DNA of 64,000 nucleotides from Apostichopus japonicus (Eukaryota; Echinodermata; Holothuroidea; Aspidochirotida; Stichopodidae): the NCBI RefSeq assembly GCF_037975245.1, contig NC_092571.1:1163501-1227500 (forward strand), written 5' to 3'. A program made the position numbers and the translations under genes. A model generated the notes under the pieces. The model had not been told where the DNA came from and searched no databases. It saw only the letters and a list, made by a program, of their open reading frames with translations. Positions 36,301-51,200 of the stretch are shown here, piece after piece. Each line of letters starts with the position of its first letter. Within the stretch, counting starts at the first letter, position 1.

Positions 36301-39300
36301 ATTGACAAATTTCACCAAAAAATTAGCAAATTACCCTGACACAACTGACTGCTCAGAATTTGTTTACAAACTATTGCTATGAGCTTTTGAGATTTGAAAG
36401 TGTTCTTCGAAACAAGACATCTTGAAGTTTTGAAAACCATTTGTAGATAGGAAGGCCTGTCAGTTTATAGTCCATGTTGATAAAGGAGGATACAACATAA
36501 TTTAAAGTTATCTGTAATGCCCAGAAATATGTCAAAAAGATCATAACTGATCTTCTAAGATCATACATATCATATTCTTCTGCCTCAGAGCAGATTTTAT
36601 CCGTAATTACGTCATTTGATTGCCAGATTTCAAATTTGTCAATGTCTAGATTTAATCTGGATTGTTAGACTGCCCTCTCAAGTAGATATCCTCATTTGAG
36701 TTGATATTAATACAGCATATGAGAAGAACTTTGTGTTTGATTGTACAGCAGAATACACCAGTAATACCATGATGACATCACAACATGTAGCATCATTCAA
36801 ATCATAAACACTTCTAGAAATGGTGTCACTCATATTGACTGTACAGCTGTACAAAACCCTGGCAGAGACATATGACACTTCCTTTTATTTGAATGCATCT
36901 CCCCCTCTCTTCAAAAGTTTATTATGACCAACTTTTTGCCCTCCGTGTTGAGCAGAAATAAACTGCAGGTATTGAAATTAAGGTAATTTAGTGCTAGTGG
37001 ATTTTGTCACTTGCCAGTAGATAAAAAGACCAGGTAGTTTTTTGGCCAGTGCAAATTATTTTGCTTTTGTTTTAATTCAAGAAAACTGCAATTGGTAATT
37101 TGATTTCATCCAGTGGATTTTTGTATTCACTGGCCTTTTTTAGCAATTGGCTTAAATAGTAAAATGTTAGGTCTGAAACTGCATCTTAATCCTTAAAAGG
37201 GATATCTTGCCTATTTTAAAAAAAATGATCTTTTGAATTTACCTACAAAAGAAGACCATGCCCTAAAACATCATTGTAAAATTTCCATTCATTCCATAAT
37301 CATGATATTTTTGTTTGAAGGATAATAATTGGACCAATGTTGAACTTGAACCCCCCTCCCCACCCTTAGGTATTTACCACAAAGAGGGTAAAATCCATAG
37401 TGTGAACTTAAGTTATTCAAAATACAGTAGAAATGGAATGCTGTGTTTAGCAGGATGCTTCAAAATGTGTTCCTCTTTTATCAGTAAAAAAATAAATGAC
37501 CTCAGAGCTATTCTTCTAGGTCTACAGTTCCATTATTAACATGGACAAAACAGTGACTGACCTCTGACATTGCTCATAGCCGACAATCATATCAATAAAT
37601 GCAACTTGTTAGTACCAAAACTTTGCTTCTTTCAAACAATGCAGTTACTTTGTTCCCCAAAAAATTTGATAAATTTCACAAAAAGTTGAACAAATAACTC
37701 TGACACAACTGACTGCTCAGAATTTGTTACAAAATATTGCTATGAGGTTTTGAGATTTGAAAGTGTTCTTTAAAACATAACATATTCGAGTTTTGAAAGC
37801 CTTTGTAGATAGGTAGGCCTGTCAGTTTATAGTCCATGTTGATAAAGGAGGATAAAACATAACTTAAAGTTATCTGTTATGCCCACAATTATGTCAAACA
37901 GATCATAACTGATCTTCTAAGATCTTCTAAGATATCATATTCTTCTGCCTCAGAGCAGATTTTGCCCGTAATTACGTCATTTGATCACCAGATTTCAAAC
38001 TTGTCAATGTCTAGATTTAAGCTGGATGGTTAGACTGCACAAAGTGCAATTGTGGAAATCTTTTATATTTAAGAACTTTGTGGTTGACCAGTTTATCATG
38101 GGCAATACAGATGAACCTTAACACAGTATTAACAAACATTTGCTTCTTGAAACATCTTCACACATCCTCGTCTTGTATTAACATCTCTGAGATTCAGGGA
38201 AGTAGCTCTTCTCCTACTGATGTCTTGAGTGAACACAGGTCTGGCCTGATAAGGTGAAAAGAAAAAGAGAATTATGTCACAACTTGGTGATAACATGACA
38301 TTTTACTAGATGTCCATTAAATAGACATAATCTTAAATAGACATAAGGGGGTTTCAAGATGTAACCATAAAATAGAAGTTGTTTTAACATCAAAAAGCCT
38401 CTTACATTATGTAGTATGCTGAAAGCATTACCACTGACACAGAGACATCTTATTGTCTAGTAACTTTACTCAGCTCAATTTCTGGGAATTAATTGGTGGT
38501 CAGATCATTTAGGTCTCAATTCTTTTGTGACCTTTGAGCAACTTTTAACATATTTAATTGCAGAATACAACTAATTAACCGCCTTTCCTTATTCCTTCTT
38601 TATTTGAGTTGATATTAATACAGCTCATATGAGAAGAACTATGATTTTGATTGTACAGCAGAATACACCAGTAACACCAAAATGACATCACAATATCACA
38701 TTAATAAACAAATTCAGGTCAAATAATACTTTGTAAACACGATGACTCTAAAACGTACATCTTTGTTGAACTTCATACCTGGTATGCAGATTCAGCTTGG
38801 TGAGTATAAGAACCCTATTGATATTGGTAAAGGTTAACATTTAAGTAAAAACCTGATAACCTTGTAAAACATTACAACTCCTAAATCTAATGCTACAACT
38901 CATCTGTGATTTTCCAATGCTATGATTTTCTGGTAAACAGTTTGGTCTAATTCAGTTCAGTTCAGTTTTGTTCAGTGGTTCTATTGATCTTTAACAAAAT
39001 ATAGTCATCCAGGAAGTGATATCTGCTTCAAATAGTTGAGTTTTAATTCAACAAACTCACAAGGCCTATAACCAGCTTTCACCCTCTGAGCTTCAAGGGG
39101 TCAACAGGTTATCTAAAATGGTGCAAAAATTGGCCCTAAAAGGTTAACCAAAATGTTGCAAATGTTTCTCTGTAATTTATACTAGATGAGTTTTGCTTTG
39201 GCCCTAGGTTTGAAAAATATTTTACATTGAATAAACAATGTCATGTTACTCTCATTCATTAATAACAACTATAAAAGGAAAGCTCAAAATTGGGAAAAGA

Positions 39301-42300
39301 TAATGTCCTTCTTTCAAACATCTATGTGTCTATATTTCACACAGGAAGATTGTTCTTTCTGGATTTTGACAAATTTTGGAAACAAAATTCTATAATGTAA
39401 AATCCTTACCAGTGAATGAAATGCTTGATGCACGCAAAGGAGTGCTAAAATAAGAGCTAAAAATCTCTGATCTTTTCTGGTTCTCACTTAATTCTTGGAC
39501 AAATTTAACTCACTTGGTCTAGTTACATTAGTCAGATAGTTATTTTGAATTTTGAGCAAATTGTATGGCAAGGAATCACAAAGCCAACTGGCCCTCTGAA
39601 AATTATGATGACCACATTTTTACCCTCTTTGTTGGTAGAAATAAACTGCAAACATCAAAATTCAGGCTATTTATTGGCTGGATGCCAGTGGACTTTGCAG
39701 TTTTCTAGTATATAGAAAATGCCTGGCATTTTTCTGCCAGTGCAAACTAATTTTGCTCTTTCATTGGCTCAAGGAAAATGCAAGTGGTAATTTGATTTTG
39801 TCAGTAGGTTTTTTTATTTACTGGAATATTTTAGCAAGTGGCATAAAGAGGGAAATTCTAGGTATGAAACTGCATCTTAATCATTACGAAAGATATTATT
39901 CCTATTAGACAAAAAGATTTTTTTTTTGGATTACAAAAGTAGAAAATATTTTAAAACATCCATTAATTCTTTATTTACAATATGTTTGTGTGAAGGATTC
40001 ATTATTGGACCAATGTGAACACTTGAGGCAAACAGGTGTAATGTCATAGATCAACATGTGTAACATGATCAACATGATCAACAAGTTGATTTAATGATTA
40101 TATCCAATTTTCTTTTTCAAATTAGGGTGTATTTCAGCACCCTCCACGATGCCTCTCCCCACCCTTAGGAATTTACCCAAAAGAGGGTAAAAAACCATAG
40201 TGTGAACTAAAGTTATTCAACATACAGTAGAAATGGAATGCTGTGTTTAGCAGGATGCTTTAAAATGTGTTCCTCTTTTACCAGTAAAAAAAAAGAAATT
40301 ACCCATGGCTATTCTTCTAAGTCTACAGTTCCAATATAAACATGGACAAAACAGTGAATGACATCTGACATTGCTCATAGTCGACAATCACATCAATAAA
40401 TGTCACTCGTTAGTACCAAAACTTTGCTTCTTTCAAACAATGCAGTTAATTTGGTTCCCCAAAATTTGATAAATTTCACCAAAAATTGAACAAATTACCC
40501 TGACACAACTGCTGACTGCTCAGAGTTTGTTTACTAACTCCAGCTATGAGCTTTTCACATTTCATTTTATTTGAATGAATCTCCCCCTCTCCAGAAAAGT
40601 TAGATTAGTTATTGTTATGACTAACTTTTTGAACTCTTTGTTGGGTAGAAATAAACTGATGATTTTAGATAACACAGTATTAACATACATTTGCTTCTTG
40701 AAACATCTTCACACATCCTCGTCTGGTATTAACATCTCTGGGATTCAGGGACGCAGCTCTTCTCCTAATGTCGTTTTGAGTGAACACATAATAATCCTGC
40801 AGGTCTGGTCTGATAGGGTGAAAAGAAAAGATGAATTTATGTCACAACTTGACGATAACATGCTTCAAAGGGATTCTCTTCACAGGTAATGTTTCACAGT
40901 AATATTCATAGAATTAAATGAAACCAAAGTATCTCACAAGAAATTAATCACAAAAGTTAAGTATCAACATGAACAGATTGGTTCAACAAATTTCCACACA
41001 TGTTTCACAAAATTTCATTCAATTTTCTATTAAATAGACAATTTTTTAAGGTGCCCATTAAATATACATAATCTTGAATAGAGATAGTGGGTTTTCCAGA
41101 TGTAACCCTAAAATGGAAAGTTGTTTTAACATCAAAAAGCCTCTTACATTATGTAGTATGCTGAAAGCATTTCCACTGATACAGAGACATTTTACTGTCG
41201 AGTAACTCTACTAAGCTCAATTTCTCGGAGTAAATTGATGGTCAGATCATTTAGGTCTCAATTCTTTTGTGACCTTTGAGCAATTTTTTATCATTGCAAA
41301 TATCTCAGAAATCCACTAATCAGCCTAAGATTTTGGGGCCTTTTTCCCCCTTTCTCTCTCAAGTAGATATCCTCATTTGAGTTGATATTAATACAGCTCA
41401 TATGAGATGAACTTTGTGTTTGATTGTACAGCAGAATACACCAGTAACACCAAAATGACATCACAACATGTAGCATCATTCAAATAATAAACACATCTAG
41501 AAATGGTGTCTCTCATATTGACTGTACAGCTGAACAAAACTCTGGCAGAAACATTTGACACCTCCTTTTATTTGAATGCAACTCCCACTCTCCTCAAAAG
41601 TTTATTATGACTACATGTTTGCCGTCCTTGTTGAACAGATATAAACTGCGGGTATGGAAATTAAGGTAATTTACTGGCTTAGTGCTAGTGGATTTTGTCA
41701 CTTGCCAGTAGATCAAAAGACCAGGTATCTTTTTGCCAGTGCAAATTTATTTTGCTATTGTTTTTAATTCAAGAAAACTGCAATTGGTAATTTGATTTCA
41801 GTCAGTGTATTTTTTTTATTCACTGGCATTTTTTAGCAAGTGGCTGAGGTAGTGAAAGTCTGATCTGAAACTGCATCTTAATCATTAAAAGAGACATCTT
41901 TCATACTTTAAAAAAATGGTCGTTTTATTTGACCTACAAAAGAAGACCATGCATACCCTAAAACATCATGTTTTGAAATTTCCATTAATTCCATAATCAA
42001 GATACTTTTGTTTCAAGGACAAAAATTGGACCAATGTTGAACTTGACCCCCCTCCCTACCCTTAGGTATTTACCCAAAAAAGGGTAAAAACCATAGTGAC
42101 CTAAAGTAATTCAAAATACAGTAGAAATGGAATGCTTTCCATTTTAGGGTTACATCTTGAAACCCCTCTATGTCTTTTTAACAATCACATCAATAAATGT
42201 CACTCGGAAGTACCAGAACTTTGCTTCTTTATATAATTCAGTTAATTTTTTCCCCCAAAGCTTGATAAATTTCACAAATTACCCCGATACAACTGTCTGC

Positions 42301-43275
42301 TCAGATTTGTTGACAACTATAGCTATGAACTTTTGAGATTTGTAAGTTTTCTTCAAAACACAACATCTTGAAGTTTTGAAATCCTTTGTAGATAGGTAGG
42401 CCTGTCAGTTTATAGTCCATGTTGATAAAGGAGCAGCAACATAACTTAAAGTTATCTGTAATGCCCAGAAATATGTCAAAAAGATCATAACTGATCTTCT
42501 AAATTCACAAATATAATATTCTTCTGCCTCAGAGCAGATTTTGCCCGTAATTACGTCATTTGAGCCCCAGATTTCAAACTTGTCAATGTCTAGATATAAT
42601 CTGGATGGTTAGACTTCACAAAGTGCAAATGTGGAAACTTTTTAGTTTTAAAACCTTTGGTGGGTAATACATATGAACCTTAACACAGTATTAACATACA
42701 TGCCCTTCTTGAAACATCTTCACACATCCTCGTCTGGTATTAACATCTCTGGGATTCAGGGACGTAGCTCTTCTCCTAATGTCGTCTTGAGTGAACACAT
42801 AATAATCCTGCAGGTCTGGTCTGATAGGGTGAAAAGAAAAGATGAATTTATGTCACAACTTGACGATAACATGCTTCAAAGGGATTCTCTTCACAGGTAA
42901 TGTTTCACAGTAATATTCATAGAATTAAATGAAACCAAAGTATCTCACAAGAAATTAATCACAAAAGTTAAGTATCAACATGAACAGATTGGTTCAACAA
43001 AATTAAATAGACAATTTTTTAGGTGCCCATTAAATAGACATAATCTTGAATAGAGATAGTGGGTTTTCCAGATGTAACCCTAAAATGGAAAGTTAATTTA
43101 ACATCAAGAAGCCTCTTACATTATGTAGTATGCTGAAAGCATTTCCACTGATACAGAGATTATCATAAATGCCTAGTAACTTTACCCAGCTCATTTTCTG
43201 GGAATATTTTTGGCTGGTCATATCATTTAGGTCTCATTTCCTTTGTGACATTTGAGCAACTGTTAGCATGCTAAA

Positions 43276-44370
43276 CTTAGGTGGTTTTTATTGTTTGACA
43301 ATAATTTAACGAAAAAAGTTACTTAGCTCACTACAGATCATTGTTCACTGCAATATGGAAGTTTTAAAAGCTCAATGAGATTGTATTCATTAGCAGCAAA
43401 TATATTAGGTCTGTAGTTTGAATCCTAATTATTGACCAGTTTGCAAACTACCAACCATCCACTCTCTTACATGTAGCTTCACTGATCAAGTTTTAAATTC
43501 AAATAATGGGCAACAATTTTCAAATTATCAGATTTTCTTTGGGCATGTGATTAATTATTATATATTTAATAATTTTATACAAAATAATTTTATACAAAAT
43601 AATTTTGCAACATATCTGATTTGCCTTGTACATGTGATCTTATATCATGATAATGAAAAAACAAGATGATGTTATTGGCAACAAAATTTTCTTTTACTCA
43701 TAACCTTTTTCCATTATTGATACTCCTTAGGTTTCTTCATTTAGCAAAACATCAAACATAAAACAGGAATTTAATACAAGTTTTTAAAAGCAAACCATTC
43801 AAGTTTATTTGGGCAACCAGTGACTTTAAAAAATGTTGATATGAAGTACGATCTCTGCGGTGAAAAGAGACAAAAGTTAATAAAGAATTTCTGGAGAGTC
43901 ATGATTTCTGAGAGATACAGTATGTATATAAACACTTGAGTTTGAGTGAGTCGTCACTCACATCATGGATATTCAAGAACACTTCAAATTACATACTTCC
44001 TCCTTATACTTTACCAGATATGAACAAGTCAAGCCCATGGATACAGTTGCTAGGTAATTTGATGGAATGAATAAGAAATTATTAGTCCTGCACTGTACAA
44101 CAATGTTCATGTGGTACAACACTTATAGTAAATGCAAAATAAGGTACCCCAAATACACACATATACATACACACACTAGATATGACATGTATCATGTGGC
44201 AGAAGGCTGAATGGCTGACAAGTCATACCTGACATTTCCATTCATTTTCATAAATTTAAATTTCACAAATTCATTCAATTTTCAGTTTTAGCACATTTGG
44301 GTCATTATACTATTTTCAGATGGTAGAAACATGCGATTTCTCCTGGATGAAAAAAAAAAACGCACCTTAC
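43276..44370. other. AT-rich spacer between array and minisatellite
   Basis: No gene or clear repeat is seen. The only local structure is three short tandem AAAATAATTTTATAC-type copies at about 43565-43605 and an ACACACAC tract near 44155-44175. Confidence 0.4.
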
Positions 44371-44371
44371 T

Positions 44372-44620
44372 GTAAGCCAGCCAGGGTTCTAACCCATGAC
44401 CTCCCAGATATTAGATTCCAGATCCAGATCCCAGATGCTAGATTGTTGTGACAATCACAGAGGGCGAATCATTGTTATAGTTGCTTGTTGGATTCCATCT
44501 GTCACAATGCACATAAAGAGGAACCATACTAGACCTGTAATGGAAAGACCAGGTACAAAGAATGCAGTGTTTGTCGGAAAAAACTTAACACCGTAATACA
44601 AAGTGTAATCACAATAAGAG
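44372..44620 (-). mobile_element. Probable tRNA-derived SINE
   Basis: On the minus strand GGTCATGGGTTAGAACCCTG contains a B-box-like GGGTTAGAACC (about 44388-44399), after which the sequence GGCTGGCTTACAGTAAGGTG leads into a T-run. The A box is poor. The minus-strand frame at 44455-44799 runs through this element and is not taken as a gene. Confidence 0.3.
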
Positions 44621-44964
44621 CCGAATGGAAGGAATGGTTGATTTCTTTCAAGAAAAGTTGAACTTTGGGGGTCGAGGTGTAACTTTGTATTATGGGGAGG
44701 TGCGTGCATGCTATATCTGCAGCAATTCAGGATAATACTGAATGAAGAGTTTTTATTGCTTTGCCAAGAACTAGCAATTATAGTAATATAACATAGCAAT
44801 TATGGTAATATACCACTATGGGCACAGAAACTGTACTTAAGTCTAGAGATAGATCAATTATCACTCCATAACAGTCTGCAGGCACCATTACTGTAAGCCA
44901 TAGAAAGTGTCTTCAACTTGTAATATATTTTATTAGCAGCAAATAATTAAAAACAAGTAATAAG

Positions 44965-45070
44965 TTAGAAACTTAGAAAACCTTCAAATAAGCTGGTTTG
45001 AATCAATGTCCTCTTCTTCCAAACATGAAAGCTTTTGTATTTGTTTAGTTCAACTCCACAGTCTCTGCAC
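44965..45070 (-). other. Candidate terminal exon with poly(A) signal
   Basis: On the minus strand an acceptor TTTTTATTTTCAG|GTGCAGAG opens a 35-codon frame with CRDCGVELNKYKSFHVWKK, ending in TAA at 44967-44965. An AATAAA lies about 30 bases further on (44934-44929). The frame is in phase with the donor of the lysyl-hydroxylase-like exon at 52.0 kb, 6.9 kb upstream on the same strand. It matches no lysyl hydroxylase sequence, so the linkage is only suggestive. Confidence 0.2.
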
Positions 45071-45220
45071 CTGAAAATAAAAAGTCCACAATTTTTCCTA
45101 TTAAAGCTGACAAACTACAGAAACAATAACTTATATTTGGTATCTTAATTCTTTTGACATTGTAAACCACAAAGTCTTCGGGAGTGTCAAAGGAGTATAT
45201 GTCAGAATTCACGCAAATAG

Positions 45221-48200
45221 ACCATTACCTAGCCTAACACTATGCATCCATTACCTAGGCTAACACAGACATATATAACCTAGGCTAACACTGACATCTA
45301 TTACCTAGGCTAACACTGGCATCCATTATCTAGGCTAACACTGGCATCCATTACCTAGGCTAACACTGGCATCCATTACCTAAAGGCTAACACTGGCATC
45401 CATTACCTAAAGGCTAACACTGGCATCCATTACCTAGGCTAATACTAGCATCCATTACCTAGGCTAACACTGGCATCCGTTACCTAGGCTAACACTGGCA
45501 TCGATTACCTATAGGCTAACACTAGGCATCCATTATCTAGCCTAATACTAGCATCCATTACCTAGGCTAATAATAGCATCCATTACCTAGGCTAACACTG
45601 GCATCCATTACCTATAGGCTAACGCTGGTATCCATTACCTAGGCTAACACTGGTATCCATTACCTAGGCTAACACTGGTATCCATTACCTATAGGCTAAA
45701 GCTGGCATCTCTAACCTAGGCTAACACTGGCATCCGTTACCTACGCTAATACTAGCATCCATTACCTAGGCTAACACTGGCATCCATTACCTATAGGCTT
45801 ACACTGGCATCTATTACCTAGACTAACACTGGCATCCGTTACCTAGGCTAACACTGGCATCCATTACCTAAAGGCTAAACACTGGCATTCATTACCTAGG
45901 CTAATACTAGCATCCATTACCTAGGCTAACACTGGCATCTGTTACCTAGGCTAACACTAGCATCTATAACCTAGGCTAACACTGGCATCCATTACCTATA
46001 GGCTTACACTGGCATCTATAACCTAGGCTAACACTGGCATCTATAACCTAGGCTTACACTGGCATCCATTACCTAGGCTAATAATAGCATCCATTACCTA
46101 GGCTAACACTGGCATCCATTACCTATAGGCTTACACTGGCATCTATAACCTAGGCTAACACTGGCATCTATAACCTAGGCTAACACTGGCATCCATTACC
46201 TAGACTAATACTAGCATCCATTACCTAGGCTAACACTGGCATCTCTAACCTAGGCTAACACTGGCATCCATTACCTATAGGCTAACGCTGGTATCCATTA
46301 CCTAGGCTAACACTGGTATCCATTACCTAGGCTAACACTGGTATCCATTACCTATAGGCTAAAGCTGGCATCTCTAACCTAGGCTAACACTGGCATCCGT
46401 TACCTACGCTAATACTAGCATCCATTACCTAGGCTAACACTGGCATCCATTACCTATAGGCTTACACTGGCATCTATTACCTAGACTAACACTGGCATCC
46501 GTTACCTAGGCTAACACTGGCATCCATTACCTAAAGGCTAAACACTGGCATTCATTACCTAGGCTAATACTAGCATCCATTACCTAGGCTAACACTGGCA
46601 TCTGTTACCTAGGCTAACACTAGCATCTATAACCTAGGCTAACACTGGCATCCATTACCTATAGGCTTACACTGGCATCTATAACCTAGGCTAACACTGG
46701 CATCTATAACCTAGGCTTACACTGGCATCCATTACCTAGGCTAATAATAGCATCCATTACCTAGGCTAACACTGGCATCCATTACCTATAGGCTTACACT
46801 GGCATCTATAACCTAGGCTAACACTGGCATCTATAACCTAGGCTAACACTGGCATCCATTACCTAGACTAATACTAGCATCCATTACCTAGGCTAACACT
46901 GGCATCTCTAACCTAGGCTAACACTGGCATCCGTTACCTACGCTAATACTAGCATCCATTACCTAGGCTAACACTGGCATCCATTACCTATAGGCTTACA
47001 CTGGCATCTATTACCTAGACTAACACTGGCATCCGTTACCTAGGCTAACACTGGCATCCATTACCTAAAGGCTAAACACTGGCATTCATTACCTAGGCTA
47101 ATACTAGCATCCATTACCTAGGCTAACACTGGCATCTGTTACCTAGGCTAACACTAGCATCTATAACCTAGGCTAACACTGGCATCCATTACCTAGGCTA
47201 ATACTAGCATCCATTACCTAGGCTAACACTGGCATCCGTTACCTAGGCTAACACTGGCATCCATTACCTATAGGCTAACACTAGGCATCCATTACCTAGC
47301 CTAATACTAGCATCCATTACCTAAGCTAATAATAGCATCCATTACCTAGGCTAACACTGGCATCCATTACCTATAGGCTTACACTGGCATCTATAACCTA
47401 GGCTAACACTGGCATCTATAACCTAGGCAAACACTGGCAACCATTAACTAGACTAATACTAGCATCCATTACCTAGGCTAACACTGGCATCTCTAACCTA
47501 GGCTAACACTGGCATCCGTTACCTACGCTAATACTAGCATCCATTACCTAGGCTAACACTGGCATCCATTACCTATAGGCTTACACTGGCATCTATTACC
47601 TAGACTAACACTGGCATCCGTTACCTAGGCTAACACTGGCATCCATTACCTATAGGCTAACACTAGGCATCCATTATCTAGCCTAATACTAGCATCCATT
47701 ACCTAGGCTAATAATAGCATCCATTACCTAGGCTAACACTGGCATCCATTACCTATAGGCTAACGCTGGTATCCATTACCTAGGCTAACACTGGTATCCA
47801 TTACCTAGGCTAACACTGGTATCCATTACCTATAGGCTAAAGCTGGCATCTCTAACCTAGGCTAACACTGGCATCCGTTACCTACGCTAATACTAGCATC
47901 CATTACCTAGGCTAACACTGGCATCCATTACCTATAGGCTTACACTGGCATCTATTACCTAGACTAACAATGGCATCCGTTACCTAGGCTAACACTGGCA
48001 TCCATTACCTAAAGGCTAAACACTGGCATTCATTACCTAGGCTAATACTAGCATCCATTACCTAGGCTAACACTGGCATCTGTTACCTAGGCTAACACTA
48101 GCATCTATAACCTAGGCTAACACTGGCATCCATTACCTATAGGCTAACACTGGCATCTATAACCTAGGCTAACACTGGCATCTATAACCTAGGCAAACAC

Positions 48201-51200
48201 TGGCAACCATTAACTAGACTAATACTAGCATCCATTACCTAGGCTAACACTGGCATCTCTAACCTAGGCTAACACTGGCATCCGTTCCCTACGCTAATAC
48301 TAGCATCCATTACCTAGGCTAACACTGGCATCCATTACCTATAGGCTTACACTGGCATCTATTACCTAGACTAACACTGGCATCCGTTACCTAGGCTTAC
48401 ACTGGCATCTATTACCTAGACATACACTGGAATCCATTACCTATACTAACACTGGCATCCATTACCTAGGCTAATACTAGCATCCATTACCTATAGGGAA
48501 ACACTGGCATCTATAACCAAGGCTTACTTTGGCATCCGTTACCTATAGGCTTATATGACATCCATTACCTAGGCTAACACTGGAATCCATTACCTAGGCT
48601 TACACTGGCATCTATTACCTAGGCTAACACTGGCATCCATTACATAGGCTAACACTGACATCCATTACCTAGGCTTACACTGGCATCCATTACCTATAGG
48701 CTAACGCTGGTATCCATTACCTAGGCTAACACTGGTATCCATTACCTAGGCTAACACTGGTATCCATTACCTACAGGCTAAAGCTGGTATCCATTACCTA
48801 TAGGCTAACGCTGGCATCCATTACCTAGGCTAATACTAGCATCCATTCCCTAGGCTAACACTGGCATCCATTATCTAGGCTAACACTGGCATCCATTACC
48901 TAAAGGCTAACACTGGCATCCATTACCTAAAGGCTAACACTGGCATCCATAACCTAGGCTAATACTAGCATCCATTACCTAGGCTAACACTGGCATCCAT
49001 TATCTAGGCTAACACTGGCATCCATTACCTAAAGGCTAACACTGGCATCCATTACCTAAAGGCTAACACTGGCATCCATTACCTAGGCTAATACTAGCAT
49101 CCATTACCTAGGCTAACACTGGCATCCATTACCTAAAGGCTAACACTGGCATCCATTACCTAAAGGCTAACACTGGCATCCATTACCTAGGCTAATACTA
49201 GCATCCATTACCTAGGCTAACACTGGCATCCATTATCTAGGCTAACACTGGCATCCATTACCTAAAGGCTAACACTGGCATCCATTACCTAAAGGCTAAC
49301 ACTGGCATCTATTACCTAGGCTTACTTTGGCATCCATTACCTAAAGGCTAGCACTGGCATCCATTACCTAGGCTAACACTGGCATCTATAACCTAGGCTA
49401 AGACTGTCATCCGTTTCCTAGGCTAATACTAGCATCCAGTACCTAGGCTAACACTGGCATCCATTACCTATAGGCTTACACTGGCATCTATTACCTAGAC
49501 ATACACTGGAATCCATTACCTATACTAACACTGGCATCCATTACCTAGGCTAATACTAGCATCCATTACCTATAGGGAAACACTGGCATCTATAACCAAG
49601 GCTTACTTTGGCATCCGTTACCTATAGGCTTATATGACATCCATTACCTAGGCTAACACTGGAATCCATTACCTAGGCTTACACTGGCATCTATTACCTA
49701 GGCTAACACTGGCATCCATTACATAGGCTAACACTGACATCCATTACCTAGGCTTACACTGGCATCCATTACCTATAGGCTAACGCTGGTATCCATTACC
49801 TAGGCTAACACTGGTATCCATTACCTAGGCTAACACTGGTATCCATTACCTACAGGCTAAAGCTGGTATCCATTACCTATAGGCTAACGCTGGCATCCAT
49901 TACCTAGGCTAATACTAGCATCCATTCCCTAGGCTAACACTGGCATCCATTATCTAGGCTAACACTGGCATCCATTACCTAAAGGCTAACACTGGCATCC
50001 ATTACCTAAAGGCTAACACTGGCATCCATAACCTAGGCTAATACTAGCATCCATTACCTAGGCTAACACTGGCATCCATTATCTAGGCTAACACTGGCAT
50101 CCATTACCTAAAGGCTAACACTGGCATCCATTACCTAAAGGCTAACACTGGCATCCATTACCTAGGCTAATACTAGCATCCATTACCTAGGCTAACACTG
50201 GCATCCATTACCTAGGCTAACACTGGCATCTATAACCTAGGCTAAGACTGTCATCCGTTACCTAGGCTAATACTAGCATCCATTACCTAGGCTAACACTG
50301 GCATCCATTACCTATAGGCTTACACTGGCATCTATTACCTAGACTAACACTGGAATCCATTACCTAGGCTTACACTGGCATCCATTATCTAGGCTAACAC
50401 TGACATCCATTACATAGGCTTACACTGGCATCCATTACATAGGCTAACACTGGCATCCATTACATAGGCTTACACTGGCATCCATTACCTAGGCTAACAC
50501 TGGCATCAATTACCTCTAGGCTAATACTAGCATCCATTACCTATAGGCTTACACTGGCATCCATTACCTAGGCTAACACTGGCATCCTTTATCTAGGCAT
50601 ATACTAGCATCCATTATCTAGGCTAACACTGGCATCCGTTACCTAGGCTAACGCTGGCATCCATTACATAGGCTTACACTGGCATCCATTACCTAGGCTA
50701 ACACTAGCATCCATTATCTAGGCTAACACTGGCATCCATTACCTAGGCTAACACTGGCATCCATTACCTAGGCTAACACTGGCATCCATTACCTATAGGC
50801 TTATACTAGCATCCATTATCTAGGCTAACACTGGCATCCATTACCAAGGCTAACACTGGCATCCATTACCTAGGCTAACACTGGCATCCATTACCTAGGC
50901 TAACACTGGAATCCATTACCTAGGCTTACACTGGCATCCATTACCTAGGCTAACACTGGAATCCATTACCTAGGCTTACACTGGCATCTATTACCTAGGC
51001 TAACACTGACATCCATTATCTAGGCTAACACTGACATCCATTACATAGGCTTACACTGGCATCCATTACATAGGCTAACACTGGCATCCATTATATAGGC
51101 TTACACTGGCATCCATTACCTAGGCTAACACTGGCATCAATTACCTCTAGGCTAATACTAGCATCCATTACCTATAGGCTTTCACTGGCATCCATTACCT

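Larger units (their letters stand above)
27650..43275. repeat. Array of eight related 1.4-2.8 kb units
   Basis: The anchor GCTTCTTTCAAACAATGCAG (or a variant) occurs at about 29036, 30897, 32758, 34739, 36261, 37624, 40427 and 42222. Each unit also carries, in order, versions of TGAATCTCCCCTCTTC, a TTTGCCAATAGATA.AAATGCCTGG block, TTTACCCAAAAGAGGGTAAA, GGAATGCTGTGTTTAGCAGG, CTCTGACATTGCTCATAGCC, TTCTGCCTCAGAGCAGATTT and a GATGTCTTGAGTGAACAC block. Spacings are 1861, 1861, 1981, 1522, 1363, 2803 and 1795, with deletions and insertions in the outer units; for example, 38.70-39.60 kb is foreign to the unit. No conserved long frame and no transposon hallmark was recognised. It is best described as a large-unit tandem repeat of unknown origin. 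Confidence 0.85.

Noticed and set aside
40575-42900. Frames ending in a charged VKRKDEFMSQLDDNML stretch as a coding relic
   Set aside because: Only two recently duplicated units keep it open; other units interrupt it just upstream, and no family is recognised.
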